Source: Desulfatiglans sp.
GTDB lineage: Bacteria; Desulfobacterota; DSM-4660; Desulfatiglandales; HGW-15
Direction of reading: 5' to 3'
Length of the DNA stretch: 50,165 bases
Assembly: GCA_012513605.1 (NCBI GenBank)
Contig: JAAZBV010000010.1
Coordinates: forward strand, 1 to 50,165
Shown: piece by piece, positions 25,616 through 33,342 of the stretch
Layout of the letters: each line of letters begins with the position of its first letter
Position numbering within the stretch: the stretch's first letter is position 1
Translations under genes and position numbers: made by a program
Notes under the pieces: model-generated
The model's database searches: none
What the model saw: only the letters and a program-made list of their open reading frames with translations
What the model was told of the DNA's origin: nothing

Positions 25616-26644
25616 ATGTTTAACCGACTTAAAAAGATAATGAGACGCCCGAGCATAGCCATTGACCTTGGCACTGCCAATACACGTATATTTTCTTCTG
25701 ATATAGGGCAGGTCATGGAAAAACCTTCTACTGTGCGCCCATCTGAAGTCTCAGAGAATAATTCATTTTCAGACGATTATATAACCTATCTGAACAGTAA
25801 GATTTCATACAATCCGCTGCGCGGGGGTGTAATAGTTGATATCTATAATGCCATCAATCTGCTCAAACCCCTGCTGAAGGAAACAAAAAGAGGCTTCAGG
25901 CAGCCTATCTCTCTTGCCTCCGCTCCAACAGATACCTCATCAAAAGAACGTGAACTCCTAGCAAAAGCAATTATTGAGGCAGGTGCATCTCAGGTGGCAA
26001 TAATCCCTGAAGTATGGGCTGCGGCAATAGGGTCAGGCATTGATGTAAGCTCCGAACAGGCTCAGGCGCTGATAGACATTGGTGAAGGCGTTACGGACCT
26101 TGCGATAATCCGTGACGGGCAACTGATATATACTGCCGCTATCCGCACTGCATGCAGCGACCTTCAGAAGGCTGTGCGGTCTGCAATAGTTTCAAGACAT
26201 AAAGCGTATATTTGTGCTGCTGAAGCAGAGCGTCTTACAAATACTATTTCAATAATCCTGATGAGTGAATCAACAGACCCCGGATACATAACTGTACAGG
26301 GTAATGATATCTTTAAAGGCAACGATGTAACAATTGATATATATGAAAAGGATATTGTAAGTGCCATGAATCCTGTAATAAACAGGATACTGAAGATGGT
26401 GGAGTTTAACATTAAAAGGCTGCCGAATTCAGTCTATGATGAGATTACTGAATCAGGCATCTGCCTGTCAGGAGGAGGCGCTCTAATATCCGGGATAGAT
26501 AACCTGATCAAGTCACGTATAAACCTTGATGTCAGGATAGCATCTGATCCTACGCGTTCTGTGATAAATGGAGAGATCGAGACGCTTAATTACTGGCAGG
26601 GGCATAAAAAATGGTGGCAAAATATCTTCTGGCCCGACCTCTAG
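25616..26644 (+). CDS. Divergent MreB-like actin homologue
   Basis: This 342-residue protein is close to MreB length. It opens with a basic amphipathic stretch (MFNRLKKIMRRPS), as membrane-binding MreB proteins do. Phosphate-1 loop IDLGTANTRIF (about 16-26), phosphate-2 loop IDIGEGVTDLAII (about 153-165) and adenosine loop CLSGGGALISG are all recognisable, so ATP binding is likely. The usual EEPMAAAIGAG segment reads PEVWAAAIGSG, and RIGGDRFD reads RTACSDLQ. It therefore lies outside the canonical cell-shape group. It has no mreC/mreD neighbours; it stands between the cold-shock gene and convergent hrpA. It is probably a paralogue with an altered polymerisation or scaffolding role. Confidence 0.82.
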   Translation: MFNRLKKIMRRPSIAIDLGTANTRIFSSDIGQVMEKPSTVRPSEVSENNSFSDDYITYLNSKISYNPLRGGVIVDIYNAINLLKPLLKETKRGFRQPISLASAPTDTSSKERELLAKAIIEAGASQVAIIPEVWAAAIGSGIDVSSEQAQALIDIGEGVTDLAIIRDGQLIYTAAIRTACSDLQKAVRSAIVSRHKAYICAAEAERLTNTISIILMSESTDPGYITVQGNDIFKGNDVTIDIYEKDIVSAMNPVINRILKMVEFNIKRLPNSVYDEITESGICLSGGGALISGIDNLIKSRINLDVRIASDPTRSVINGEIETLNYWQGHKKWWQNIFWPDL

Positions 26645-26670
26645 AGGTTTTATTTTTATAATATACACTT

Positions 26671-29600
26671 TCACACAATCGATTTAAGCATTTCTATATG
26701 GCTATTGAGCCGCTTTGCAGATACAGGGAAGGCAGTGCCAAGCTCCGGGGCAAAGACAGAGACCCTGTATTCCTCTATCATCCATCGTAACTGTTCCACA
26801 CCCTCTTTTTTGTCGACTGATGCATATGGAGAGATTGACTCAGAGATCTGTTTCAGGATATTCTCATACTCATCAAAAGGTTTTGCCTTGAGAGCGTCCT
26901 TATCAGGGTTATTGAGACCCCTCGCAAGCCTAACCTCCATTGCCTTGAGGTACCTCGGTATCTCACTCATTAAGCCCGGAGAATAAACATCAGCGAAATT
27001 AAGGGGTACAAGGCATTCCGCCTGTTGCCTGATTTGAGCGCAGAGTATAATGCCAGCCTGGATGGTCCTTTTTGACCCCATCATTTCATCGATAAAACCC
27101 CTTGTACTGCTGTAAGCAATGATGACAGCTATCGCCTGATCCCTCAGATTTCTATATTCATCAAGCATCAGGGCTGGCAGTTCATTTGCGTATTTATCAA
27201 ACTCCTCTCTGCTGCGTATATTTTTTCTGAACAATCTTTTTATAACAACTTCATGCATCACATTGGATAAAACCGCTTCACCCCCAAAATATACTGCTGC
27301 CTTTGATGCCTCTTTAGTAAAAGGCCAGTCACGTTTAAGAAATCTGATATCCTTTGCAAGTCTTGTTTTAAGTAGCTCCTGAACGCCCTCGCAATGCACC
27401 ATTAATGCAAATACCTTATCCTGATACAACTTCATATTTACCTTTTCACTGTCCGGTTCAAGTGCAGGGTAGAGAATAACCGGGGTACAAGTCTCAATAG
27501 ATTCAGGAATCGTATCAAATTCCCATTCTTTTATCCCTTTTCTCTCCCATCTCTCTTTAAGGTCAGTGAATTGATTTGTGTCAGCATGCAGTGATGAACG
27601 ATCCTTTAATATCTCATGAATATTTCTCCCTGTTTTGAGTTCCTTACCCCTGTTATCAGTTATGGCAATCCTTGTACGCAAATATTCCGGTATTTCTACC
27701 TCTTCCCAGACTGATGCAGGTATGCTCACCTTAAACCTGTTATAGATAAACTTTGAAAGGGTATTTATCAGGGACTCTTCACCTGTTTTCATCTCATTCA
27801 TGATTATATCGACTGTGTTTGATACAGGTACAAAAAGTTTTCTATAACGTTTAGGAAGCCCCTTTATCAGGGCAGTAATTTTTTCTTCCAAAAAACCATC
27901 CACACCCCACTCAAGGTGTTCAGGTGAAAGGCTAGATACTATATGAGAAGGAACCTTTATGGTGACTCCATCATCTTCCTTGCCGGGTGAAAAGCTGTAT
28001 GACAACCTGAGCACTGTATTACCGATCTTCAGTTCATCAGGAAAAAGTTGAAGATCAGCTGTTTCAGGCATAGCCAGAAGAATATCCTCTTCTGTCATCT
28101 TGAGAAAATCATCAGAGCCCTTTTCCCTGATCATTCGGGCGAGGCTTCTTGAATCACATATACTATCCAGTCTTTCAGAATAAAAGGCAGCAAGGGCATC
28201 CTCATCTGCCAGCAGGTCCCTTCTCCTGAGCTTGTTTTCCATGTTCTCCAGTTTTTTGAGGAGGTTCATGTTATGTTCAAGAAATGAGAATCTCTGGGTA
28301 ATATCATTTTCTATCAGGGCTGATCGTACAAATATCTCATGTGACTCCTCTGGATTAATCCTGCCATAGGATACTGACCTCCCTGTTACAACAGGCAAAC
28401 CATACAGTGATACACTCTCAAGGGCCCTTACCTCTCCCCTCTTCTTTTCCCAGTGCGGGTCTGAATATGAATATGTACAAAGATTACCTCCAATGGCTTC
28501 AAGCCATGCAGGGTTTATTTTTGCGACATTCCTCGCAAAGAGCCTTGATGTCTTTACCATCTCGCTTGCAACTATCCACTGGGGGTTTTTATTAAAGAGG
28601 GCTGAACCTGGAAAGACCATGACCTCCCTGCCCCTTGTTGCCCTGTAAATATTTTTTTCTTTCAGTACAGCAATGTTGGATAAAAAGCCGCTGAGTATAG
28701 CCCGGTGAACCCCGGCATACATAGAGGACGAATCCATTTTTTCCGGCGCTTTAGCAACAGGAATCTTCTGGTCCCTTATAATGGTCATTATCTGGTCATA
28801 TGTATATGCCCACTCCCTCATCCTTGGGAATGATAGAAAATAATCTTTACAGAACTTACGCATCCTGTTCTGTGTTTTGAGCTCATTCCACTCGCGGTGA
28901 TACTGTTTCCAGATCTTAAGCATGGTAAAAAAATCAGAATCATTGTCCTTGTAAGGCGCATGCATCTGGTCAGCTAAAGCGGCCTTTTCAATGGGCCTCT
29001 CCCTCGGGTCCTGGATACTGAGTATGCCTGCAATAACAGCGGCATCTTCAACGCAGCCCTCTTTACACGCCTCGATCATCATCCTGCTGATCCTGGGGTC
29101 AAGCGGCATGGCTGCCATCAGGGCGCCTTTTTCAGTAAGTGCCATCCTCCCCTGTTTTCTTTCGATTGCGCCAAGTTCGTTAAGGAGATCAAAACCATCC
29201 TTTATGCTCTTATCTCCCGGAGGATCAATAAACGGGAACCCGGCAGGTTCTCCAAGCCTGAGATCAATCATGCGGAGTATAACCTCTGCAAGGTTGGCTC
29301 TCAGTATCTCCGGGGGTGTAAATTCCTCACGGTTTTCATAATCCTTTTCAGCATAGAGCCTTATGCATACACCGCTCTGTACACGGCCCGCACGCCCCTT
29401 TCGCTGATCAGCGCTGCTTTTAGAGATAGGGCTCACAGGCAGGCTGTTGGTCCTTGTCCTGGGCAGATACCTTGCTATCCTGGCGAGCCCTGTATCTATA
29501 ACATATCTTATGCCGGGTATGGTGAGCGATGTTTCGGCTACATTGGTTGCAACAACTATCTTACCTGTCTTTACACTGTATATCCTTTGCTGCATGGTAG

Positions 29601-30603
29601 ATGGAAGCCTTGTAAACAGAGGGAGGATTGCCGGGTTATCCCTGTAGTTTCTGCCTGATAATCTTTCGCAGGTCTCAAGAATATCCTGTTCTGTGGGCAT
29701 AAATACCAGTATGTCGCCCCTCTCCCTCTTACCCTTCAACTGATCAATGGTCTGAAGGGCCAGATCAACATAGGTTATCTCCCCCTTTTCCTCCAGCTCA
29801 GGGTCAATGGGATTATAAATAACCTCAACAGGATAAAGCCTTCCGCTTACATGAATGACAGGCGCATCATTAAATGCCTTTGAAAACTTCTCAGTGTCAA
29901 GTGTGGCCGATGTAATTATCACCTTGAGTTCCGGCCTTTTCGGAATAAGTGTCCTGAGAATGCCAAGGATAAAATCTATGTTGAGGCTCCGTTCATGTGC
30001 TTCATCAATTATCAGGGTGTCATACTCATTTAAATATGCATCCCCCTGTGTCTCGGCAAGGAGTATCCCGTCAGTCATTACCTTAACATAGGCATCATGT
30101 GGCGTTTTATCAGTAAACCTTACCTTGTACCCTATTGATTTACCAAATGGTTCACCAAGCTCTTCTGCTATCCTCCTTGATATGGAGGATGCAGCTATGC
30201 GCCTTGGTTGAGTGCATCCTATCTTGCCTCTGATTCCTCTTCCAGCATCAAGGCACATCTTCGGGATCTGGGTGCTCTTACCTGATCCTGTCTCTCCGGA
30301 AATAATTACAACCTGATTATCCCTGATAGCAGCAATTATTTCATCCTTTTTTGCTGTGATAGGGAGTTCTTCAGGATAGGATACCTTTGGGATTAAAGCC
30401 TCCCTTTTCTCTCTTTCGCGGATGGATCTCTCTGCAATTGTAAGAAGATCAGCAAGGATATTGGCTGGAGACCTTTTTGCACCCCTGCCCTTTTCTCCTG
30501 GTTTTTGTAATTTTTTTAACCTGTATACAATAAATGCCCTGTCCCGAAGCATTGTCCGGGAAAGCATGGATCCTATTTTTTTAATTTCTTCGGGAATACT
30601 CAT
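26671..30603 (-). CDS. hrpA: ATP-dependent RNA helicase HrpA (DEAH-box)
   Basis: This 1310-residue protein is of the usual HrpA length. The helicase core has Walker A GETGSGKST (103-111), DEAH (200-203), SAT (232-234) and the late QRKGRAGR motif VI. HA2 and OB-fold regions follow, then the long C-terminal DUF3418 region specific to HrpA. Known roles are mRNA processing and rescue of stalled or collided ribosomes. The ribosome site before the ATG is poor. The gene follows pepT with a 99-bp gap on the same strand and converges with the MreB-like gene (26 bp). Confidence 0.95.
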   Translation of the reverse strand: MSIPEEIKKIGSMLSRTMLRDRAFIVYRLKKLQKPGEKGRGAKRSPANILADLLTIAERSIREREKREALIPKVSYPEELPITAKKDEIIAAIRDNQVVIISGETGSGKSTQIPKMCLDAGRGIRGKIGCTQPRRIAASSISRRIAEELGEPFGKSIGYKVRFTDKTPHDAYVKVMTDGILLAETQGDAYLNEYDTLIIDEAHERSLNIDFILGILRTLIPKRPELKVIITSATLDTEKFSKAFNDAPVIHVSGRLYPVEVIYNPIDPELEEKGEITYVDLALQTIDQLKGKRERGDILVFMPTEQDILETCERLSGRNYRDNPAILPLFTRLPSTMQQRIYSVKTGKIVVATNVAETSLTIPGIRYVIDTGLARIARYLPRTRTNSLPVSPISKSSADQRKGRAGRVQSGVCIRLYAEKDYENREEFTPPEILRANLAEVILRMIDLRLGEPAGFPFIDPPGDKSIKDGFDLLNELGAIERKQGRMALTEKGALMAAMPLDPRISRMMIEACKEGCVEDAAVIAGILSIQDPRERPIEKAALADQMHAPYKDNDSDFFTMLKIWKQYHREWNELKTQNRMRKFCKDYFLSFPRMREWAYTYDQIMTIIRDQKIPVAKAPEKMDSSSMYAGVHRAILSGFLSNIAVLKEKNIYRATRGREVMVFPGSALFNKNPQWIVASEMVKTSRLFARNVAKINPAWLEAIGGNLCTYSYSDPHWEKKRGEVRALESVSLYGLPVVTGRSVSYGRINPEESHEIFVRSALIENDITQRFSFLEHNMNLLKKLENMENKLRRRDLLADEDALAAFYSERLDSICDSRSLARMIREKGSDDFLKMTEEDILLAMPETADLQLFPDELKIGNTVLRLSYSFSPGKEDDGVTIKVPSHIVSSLSPEHLEWGVDGFLEEKITALIKGLPKRYRKLFVPVSNTVDIIMNEMKTGEESLINTLSKFIYNRFKVSIPASVWEEVEIPEYLRTRIAITDNRGKELKTGRNIHEILKDRSSLHADTNQFTDLKERWERKGIKEWEFDTIPESIETCTPVILYPALEPDSEKVNMKLYQDKVFALMVHCEGVQELLKTRLAKDIRFLKRDWPFTKEASKAAVYFGGEAVLSNVMHEVVIKRLFRKNIRSREEFDKYANELPALMLDEYRNLRDQAIAVIIAYSSTRGFIDEMMGSKRTIQAGIILCAQIRQQAECLVPLNFADVYSPGLMSEIPRYLKAMEVRLARGLNNPDKDALKAKPFDEYENILKQISESISPYASVDKKEGVEQLRWMIEEYRVSVFAPELGTAFPVSAKRLNSHIEMLKSIV

Positions 30604-30702
30604 ATTATTATCTTGCGCCAGGTTATCTTTATTTTTAAAAAATTATAACATGACGAATGGCATGGCAAGAAAATCCTTACAGTATGAAAAGAGAATAGTA
30701 TT

Positions 30703-31929
30703 TTATTCTGTCCAGCCCTTCATGAGTTTTACAATGACCTCTGCGGCCTTTTCCATGTCTTCAAGGGCAATCCATTCAAGCCTGGAGTGTACATTGTTAC
30801 CGCCTGTAAAGAGATTAGGAGTGGGAAGCCCCATAAAGCTAAGCCTTGCCCCGTCTGTACCTCCCCTGATACCCTTTCTTAAAGGGGTTAAGCCTGCCTC
30901 CCTAATGGCCTGTTCAGCCTTTTCTAAAACAATCGGGTGATTATCCAGCACCTGTTTCATATTTCGGTAGGATTCTTTTACAGAGACGGTGATTTCTACG
31001 CCCCTGTATTCATCCTTAACCTTATCAACAGTCTCGCTGATCAGCCTTTCCTTTTCATAGAGTGCCTCTTCTTCAAAATCACGGATAAGGAACTGTATCT
31101 GCGCCTCTTCAACACCGGCAGTGAGTTGGTTGGGATGTATATAGCCGTCCCTGTCATCACTGTTTTCAGGAGAGCCAGCCCTTTCGGGTAATGTCTCTAT
31201 AATCCTTGCGGCTATCTTGATAGCGTTTATCATCTTCCCTTTTGCATAACCAGGGTGAACATTGATGCCCCTGATAGTGATGTCAACCGTATCAGCGCAA
31301 AAGGTCTCATCCTCAATCTCTCCCAGGTTTCCGCCATCCACAGTGTACCCGTAATCAGCCCCTATCTCTTTAATGGAAATTTTATCTGTCCCCCTGCCTA
31401 TCTCTTCATCAGGGGTAAAAAGGACTCTGATATCAGGCCTTGGGAAATCAGGATTTTTTACCAGGAAATACAAAGCGCTCATGATCTCTGCTATGCCTGC
31501 TTTATCGTCGGCACCCAGTAGGGTGGTTCCATCTGTGGTGATAACTGTTTTATTATTCTTTTCCTTAAGAATGGGATTATCAGCAACTGTAAGCTTCAGA
31601 CATTTGGAAACAGAAATATCACATCCATTATAATCATAGTGAACCACAGGATTCACCCCTTCGCCTGAGACATCCGGCGAGGTGTCCATATGGGCAACGA
31701 GGGCAATAACAGGCATACTTTTTTTCTGGTTGGTCTCAAGAAAAGCTGACACATATCCGTATTCGTTTACATTAACACCTGTAAGACCAATCTCATTCAG
31801 TTCAATAACAAGCTTATGAGCGAGATCAAACTGCATGTTTGTTGATGGAAAGCTCTTTGAATCATGATCAGAGCGTGTGTCAATCTTTACATATGATATA
31901 AATCTATCAAGCAGATCAGGAAACTTCAT
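30703..31929 (-). CDS. pepT: Peptidase T (aminotripeptidase)
   Basis: This 408-residue M20-family metallopeptidase removes N-terminal residues from tripeptides in the cytoplasm. The di-zinc ligands and catalytic residues are visible: His80 and Asp82 in HMDTSPD, Asp141 in LLGADDKAGI, Glu175-Glu176 in TPDEEIGRG, and the final ligand His in the NNVHSR segment. 'GGTDGARLSFMGLPTPNLF' is diagnostic of PepT. The start has no strong ribosome site. It lies 55 bp downstream of the DAHP synthase gene with no clear terminator between, so it may be expressed under the tryptophan attenuator. Confidence 0.95.
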   Translation of the reverse strand: MKFPDLLDRFISYVKIDTRSDHDSKSFPSTNMQFDLAHKLVIELNEIGLTGVNVNEYGYVSAFLETNQKKSMPVIALVAHMDTSPDVSGEGVNPVVHYDYNGCDISVSKCLKLTVADNPILKEKNNKTVITTDGTTLLGADDKAGIAEIMSALYFLVKNPDFPRPDIRVLFTPDEEIGRGTDKISIKEIGADYGYTVDGGNLGEIEDETFCADTVDITIRGINVHPGYAKGKMINAIKIAARIIETLPERAGSPENSDDRDGYIHPNQLTAGVEEAQIQFLIRDFEEEALYEKERLISETVDKVKDEYRGVEITVSVKESYRNMKQVLDNHPIVLEKAEQAIREAGLTPLRKGIRGGTDGARLSFMGLPTPNLFTGGNNVHSRLEWIALEDMEKAAEVIVKLMKGWTE

Positions 31930-31984
31930 TTTTTTATATACCTTTTTTTATATCCTATCATGCAGAAAAGACCTGATTTTTTTA

Positions 31985-32989
31985 TTACTTAAGGCTGTTA
32001 TATATGGTTTTAACCTGCATGCAGAGCTGTTCAAACTGCTCAGGGTACAGGGACTGTGCGCCATCGCTCAATGCCTTTCCGGGCTCATGATGAACCTCAA
32101 CAATAATACCGTGTGACTCAACCGCCACAGCAGCCCTGCTTAAGGGTATAACCTGATCCCTTTTTCCGGCTGCATGGCTGGGGTCTATTATAATAGGGAG
32201 ATGACTTTCTGTTTTAACAACAGGGACAGCAGAAAGATCAAGTGTGTTCCTGCTGTGATTCACAAATGTCCTGACCCCTCTTTCACACAGTATAACCTGT
32301 GAGTTACCTTCAGCAAGTATATATTCAGCGGCCATAAGCCACTCCTCTATTGTAGCAGCCATACCCCTTTTTAAAAGAATGGGCCTCTTTGAGGCCCCTG
32401 CCCTTTTTAGCAGGCTGAAATTCTGCATGTTTCTTGTGCCTATCTGTACAAGGTCTGCGCTTTCCTCTACCTGATCAAAGGTTGTTATATCAACAACCTC
32501 TGTTGCAACAGGCAGCCCTGTCTCTTTTCTTACCTTTTCAAGTATCTTAAGACCCGCAACTCCAAGGCCCTGAAATGCATAGGGAGAGGTCCTAGGCTTA
32601 AAGGCCCCCCCTCTAAACATGTCAGCGCCAGCCGCCTTTACCTTTTGAGCAATAGTAATGGCCTGTTCCTCGCTTTCAACAGCGCATGGCCCTGCAATAA
32701 TGGTCATATGCCCATTACCTACCTTCACACCCCCAACTGACACAACAGTATCTTCCGGTTTAAACTCCCTGCTTACCAGTTTATATGGTTTTGTAACAGG
32801 GATGGCATCCTGTACACTGGGCATTCCGAGAAATAGAGAGCCATCCACAGGCCCTTTGTTATAAAGGATGCCTATGGACATCCTTTCGCCTCCGGGTATG
32901 GGTCTCGGTATGTACCCCTGTCCCTTTATCGCGCCTATTACATCTTCTATCTCTTTCTCAGTTGCGTTTTTGCTCATCACAAGTAACAT
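31985..32989 (-). CDS. aroF: 3-deoxy-7-phosphoheptulonate synthase (DAHP synthase, type I-beta)
   Basis: This 334-residue enzyme condenses PEP and erythrose-4-phosphate, the first shikimate-pathway step. A ferredoxin-like N-terminal regulatory domain (about 1-70, MLLVMSKNATEKEIEDVI) precedes the barrel, as in the Thermotoga-type enzyme. Metal and substrate motifs are intact: AGPCAVES with Cys102, KPRTSPYAFQGLG (131-143), and IIIDPSHAAGKRD. The ATG at 32989 was chosen over the frame open to 33052 because the extra codons come from a terminator hairpin and GGGAG lies just before the ATG. Expression appears controlled by a Trp-codon attenuator immediately upstream, so this is probably the tryptophan-responsive isozyme. 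Confidence 0.95.
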   Translation of the reverse strand: MLLVMSKNATEKEIEDVIGAIKGQGYIPRPIPGGERMSIGILYNKGPVDGSLFLGMPSVQDAIPVTKPYKLVSREFKPEDTVVSVGGVKVGNGHMTIIAGPCAVESEEQAITIAQKVKAAGADMFRGGAFKPRTSPYAFQGLGVAGLKILEKVRKETGLPVATEVVDITTFDQVEESADLVQIGTRNMQNFSLLKRAGASKRPILLKRGMAATIEEWLMAAEYILAEGNSQVILCERGVRTFVNHSRNTLDLSAVPVVKTESHLPIIIDPSHAAGKRDQVIPLSRAAVAVESHGIIVEVHHEPGKALSDGAQSLYPEQFEQLCMQVKTIYNSLK

Positions 32990-33007
32990 TTTATCTCTCC
33001 CTGTGTT

Positions 33008-33043
33008 AAAAAAAAGAAAAGGGCTGATGGTTTCCCACAGCCC
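33008..33043 (-). terminator. Second attenuator terminator before the DAHP synthase gene
   Basis: GGGCTG/CAGCCC (33021-33026 with 33038-33043), extended by TGG/CCA around a GAAA loop on the minus strand, is followed by a long T-run (complement of 33008-33020). It is a strong intrinsic terminator only about 20 nt from the start codon. Confidence 0.8.
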
Positions 33044-33050
33044 CTGAAAC

Positions 33051-33083
33051 AAAAAACCGCGGGAATTATTCTAAGTCCGCGGT
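33051..33083 (-). terminator. First attenuator terminator (Trp leader)
   Basis: ACCGCGG (33077-33083) pairs with CCGCGGT (33056-33062) on the minus strand, followed by T6. The preceding AAGGAC (33082-33087) overlaps the stem. It can pair instead with GTCCTT (33121-33126) at the leader-peptide end, giving the antiterminator. Confidence 0.85.
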
Positions 33084-33117
33084 CCTTATATTATTTACAG
33101 CCAACAAAAAATATATA

Positions 33118-33192
33118 TCAAAGGACAGCAAACTCCTTCATTCGCCACCAGCGCCACCACCAGTATCTGTTATTGATATTTCTGCTTAACAT
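33118..33192 (-). CDS. Tryptophan leader peptide controlling DAHP synthase
   Basis: This is a 24-codon ORF reading MLSRNINNRY, then WWWRWWR, then MKEFAVL and TGA. Five of seven consecutive codons are TGG. AAAAAGGAT lies 6 nt before the ATG. Downstream segments form the classical set. Segment 1 AAGGA (33134-33138) pairs with segment 2 TCCTT (33121-33125). Segment 2 as GTCCTT pairs with segment 3 AAGGAC (33082-33087). Segments 3 and 4 form the first terminator. A ribosome stalled on the Trp codons would cover segment 1 and favour 2:3 pairing and read-through. The peptide itself presumably has no other role. Confidence 0.9.
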   Translation of the reverse strand: MLSRNINNRYWWWRWWRMKEFAVL

Positions 33193-33228
33193 CTTTTATC
33201 CTTTTTCATCTGCCTTTGAATGGTGCTG

Positions 33229-33257
33229 AATCTAAATCAGCGGGGCATTATTGTCAA
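33229..33257 (-). promoter_or_regulatory. Predicted promoter of the trp-leader/DAHP synthase unit
   Basis: On the minus strand a perfect TTGACA (33252-33257) is 17 bp from TAGATT (33229-33234). Initiation near 33222 would give a 30-nt leader before the peptide ATG. Confidence 0.6.
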
Positions 33258-33342
33258 GGCTTTTGTTGAGACAATATCTGCTTCCTTTTTAGAGAGAGAC
33301 ATGTTAACTTGCAGACTTATCGCACAATTAAAGGAGAATACT

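Noticed and set aside
32990-33052. N-terminal extension of the DAHP synthase
   Set aside because: Its codons are read from the second terminator hairpin, and the true start has its own GGGAG.
33220-33342. Upstream extension of the UPF0182 gene
   Set aside because: It would overlap the divergent TTGACA promoter and has no ribosome site. The ATG at 33343 has AAAGGAG and begins the membrane helix as in the family.
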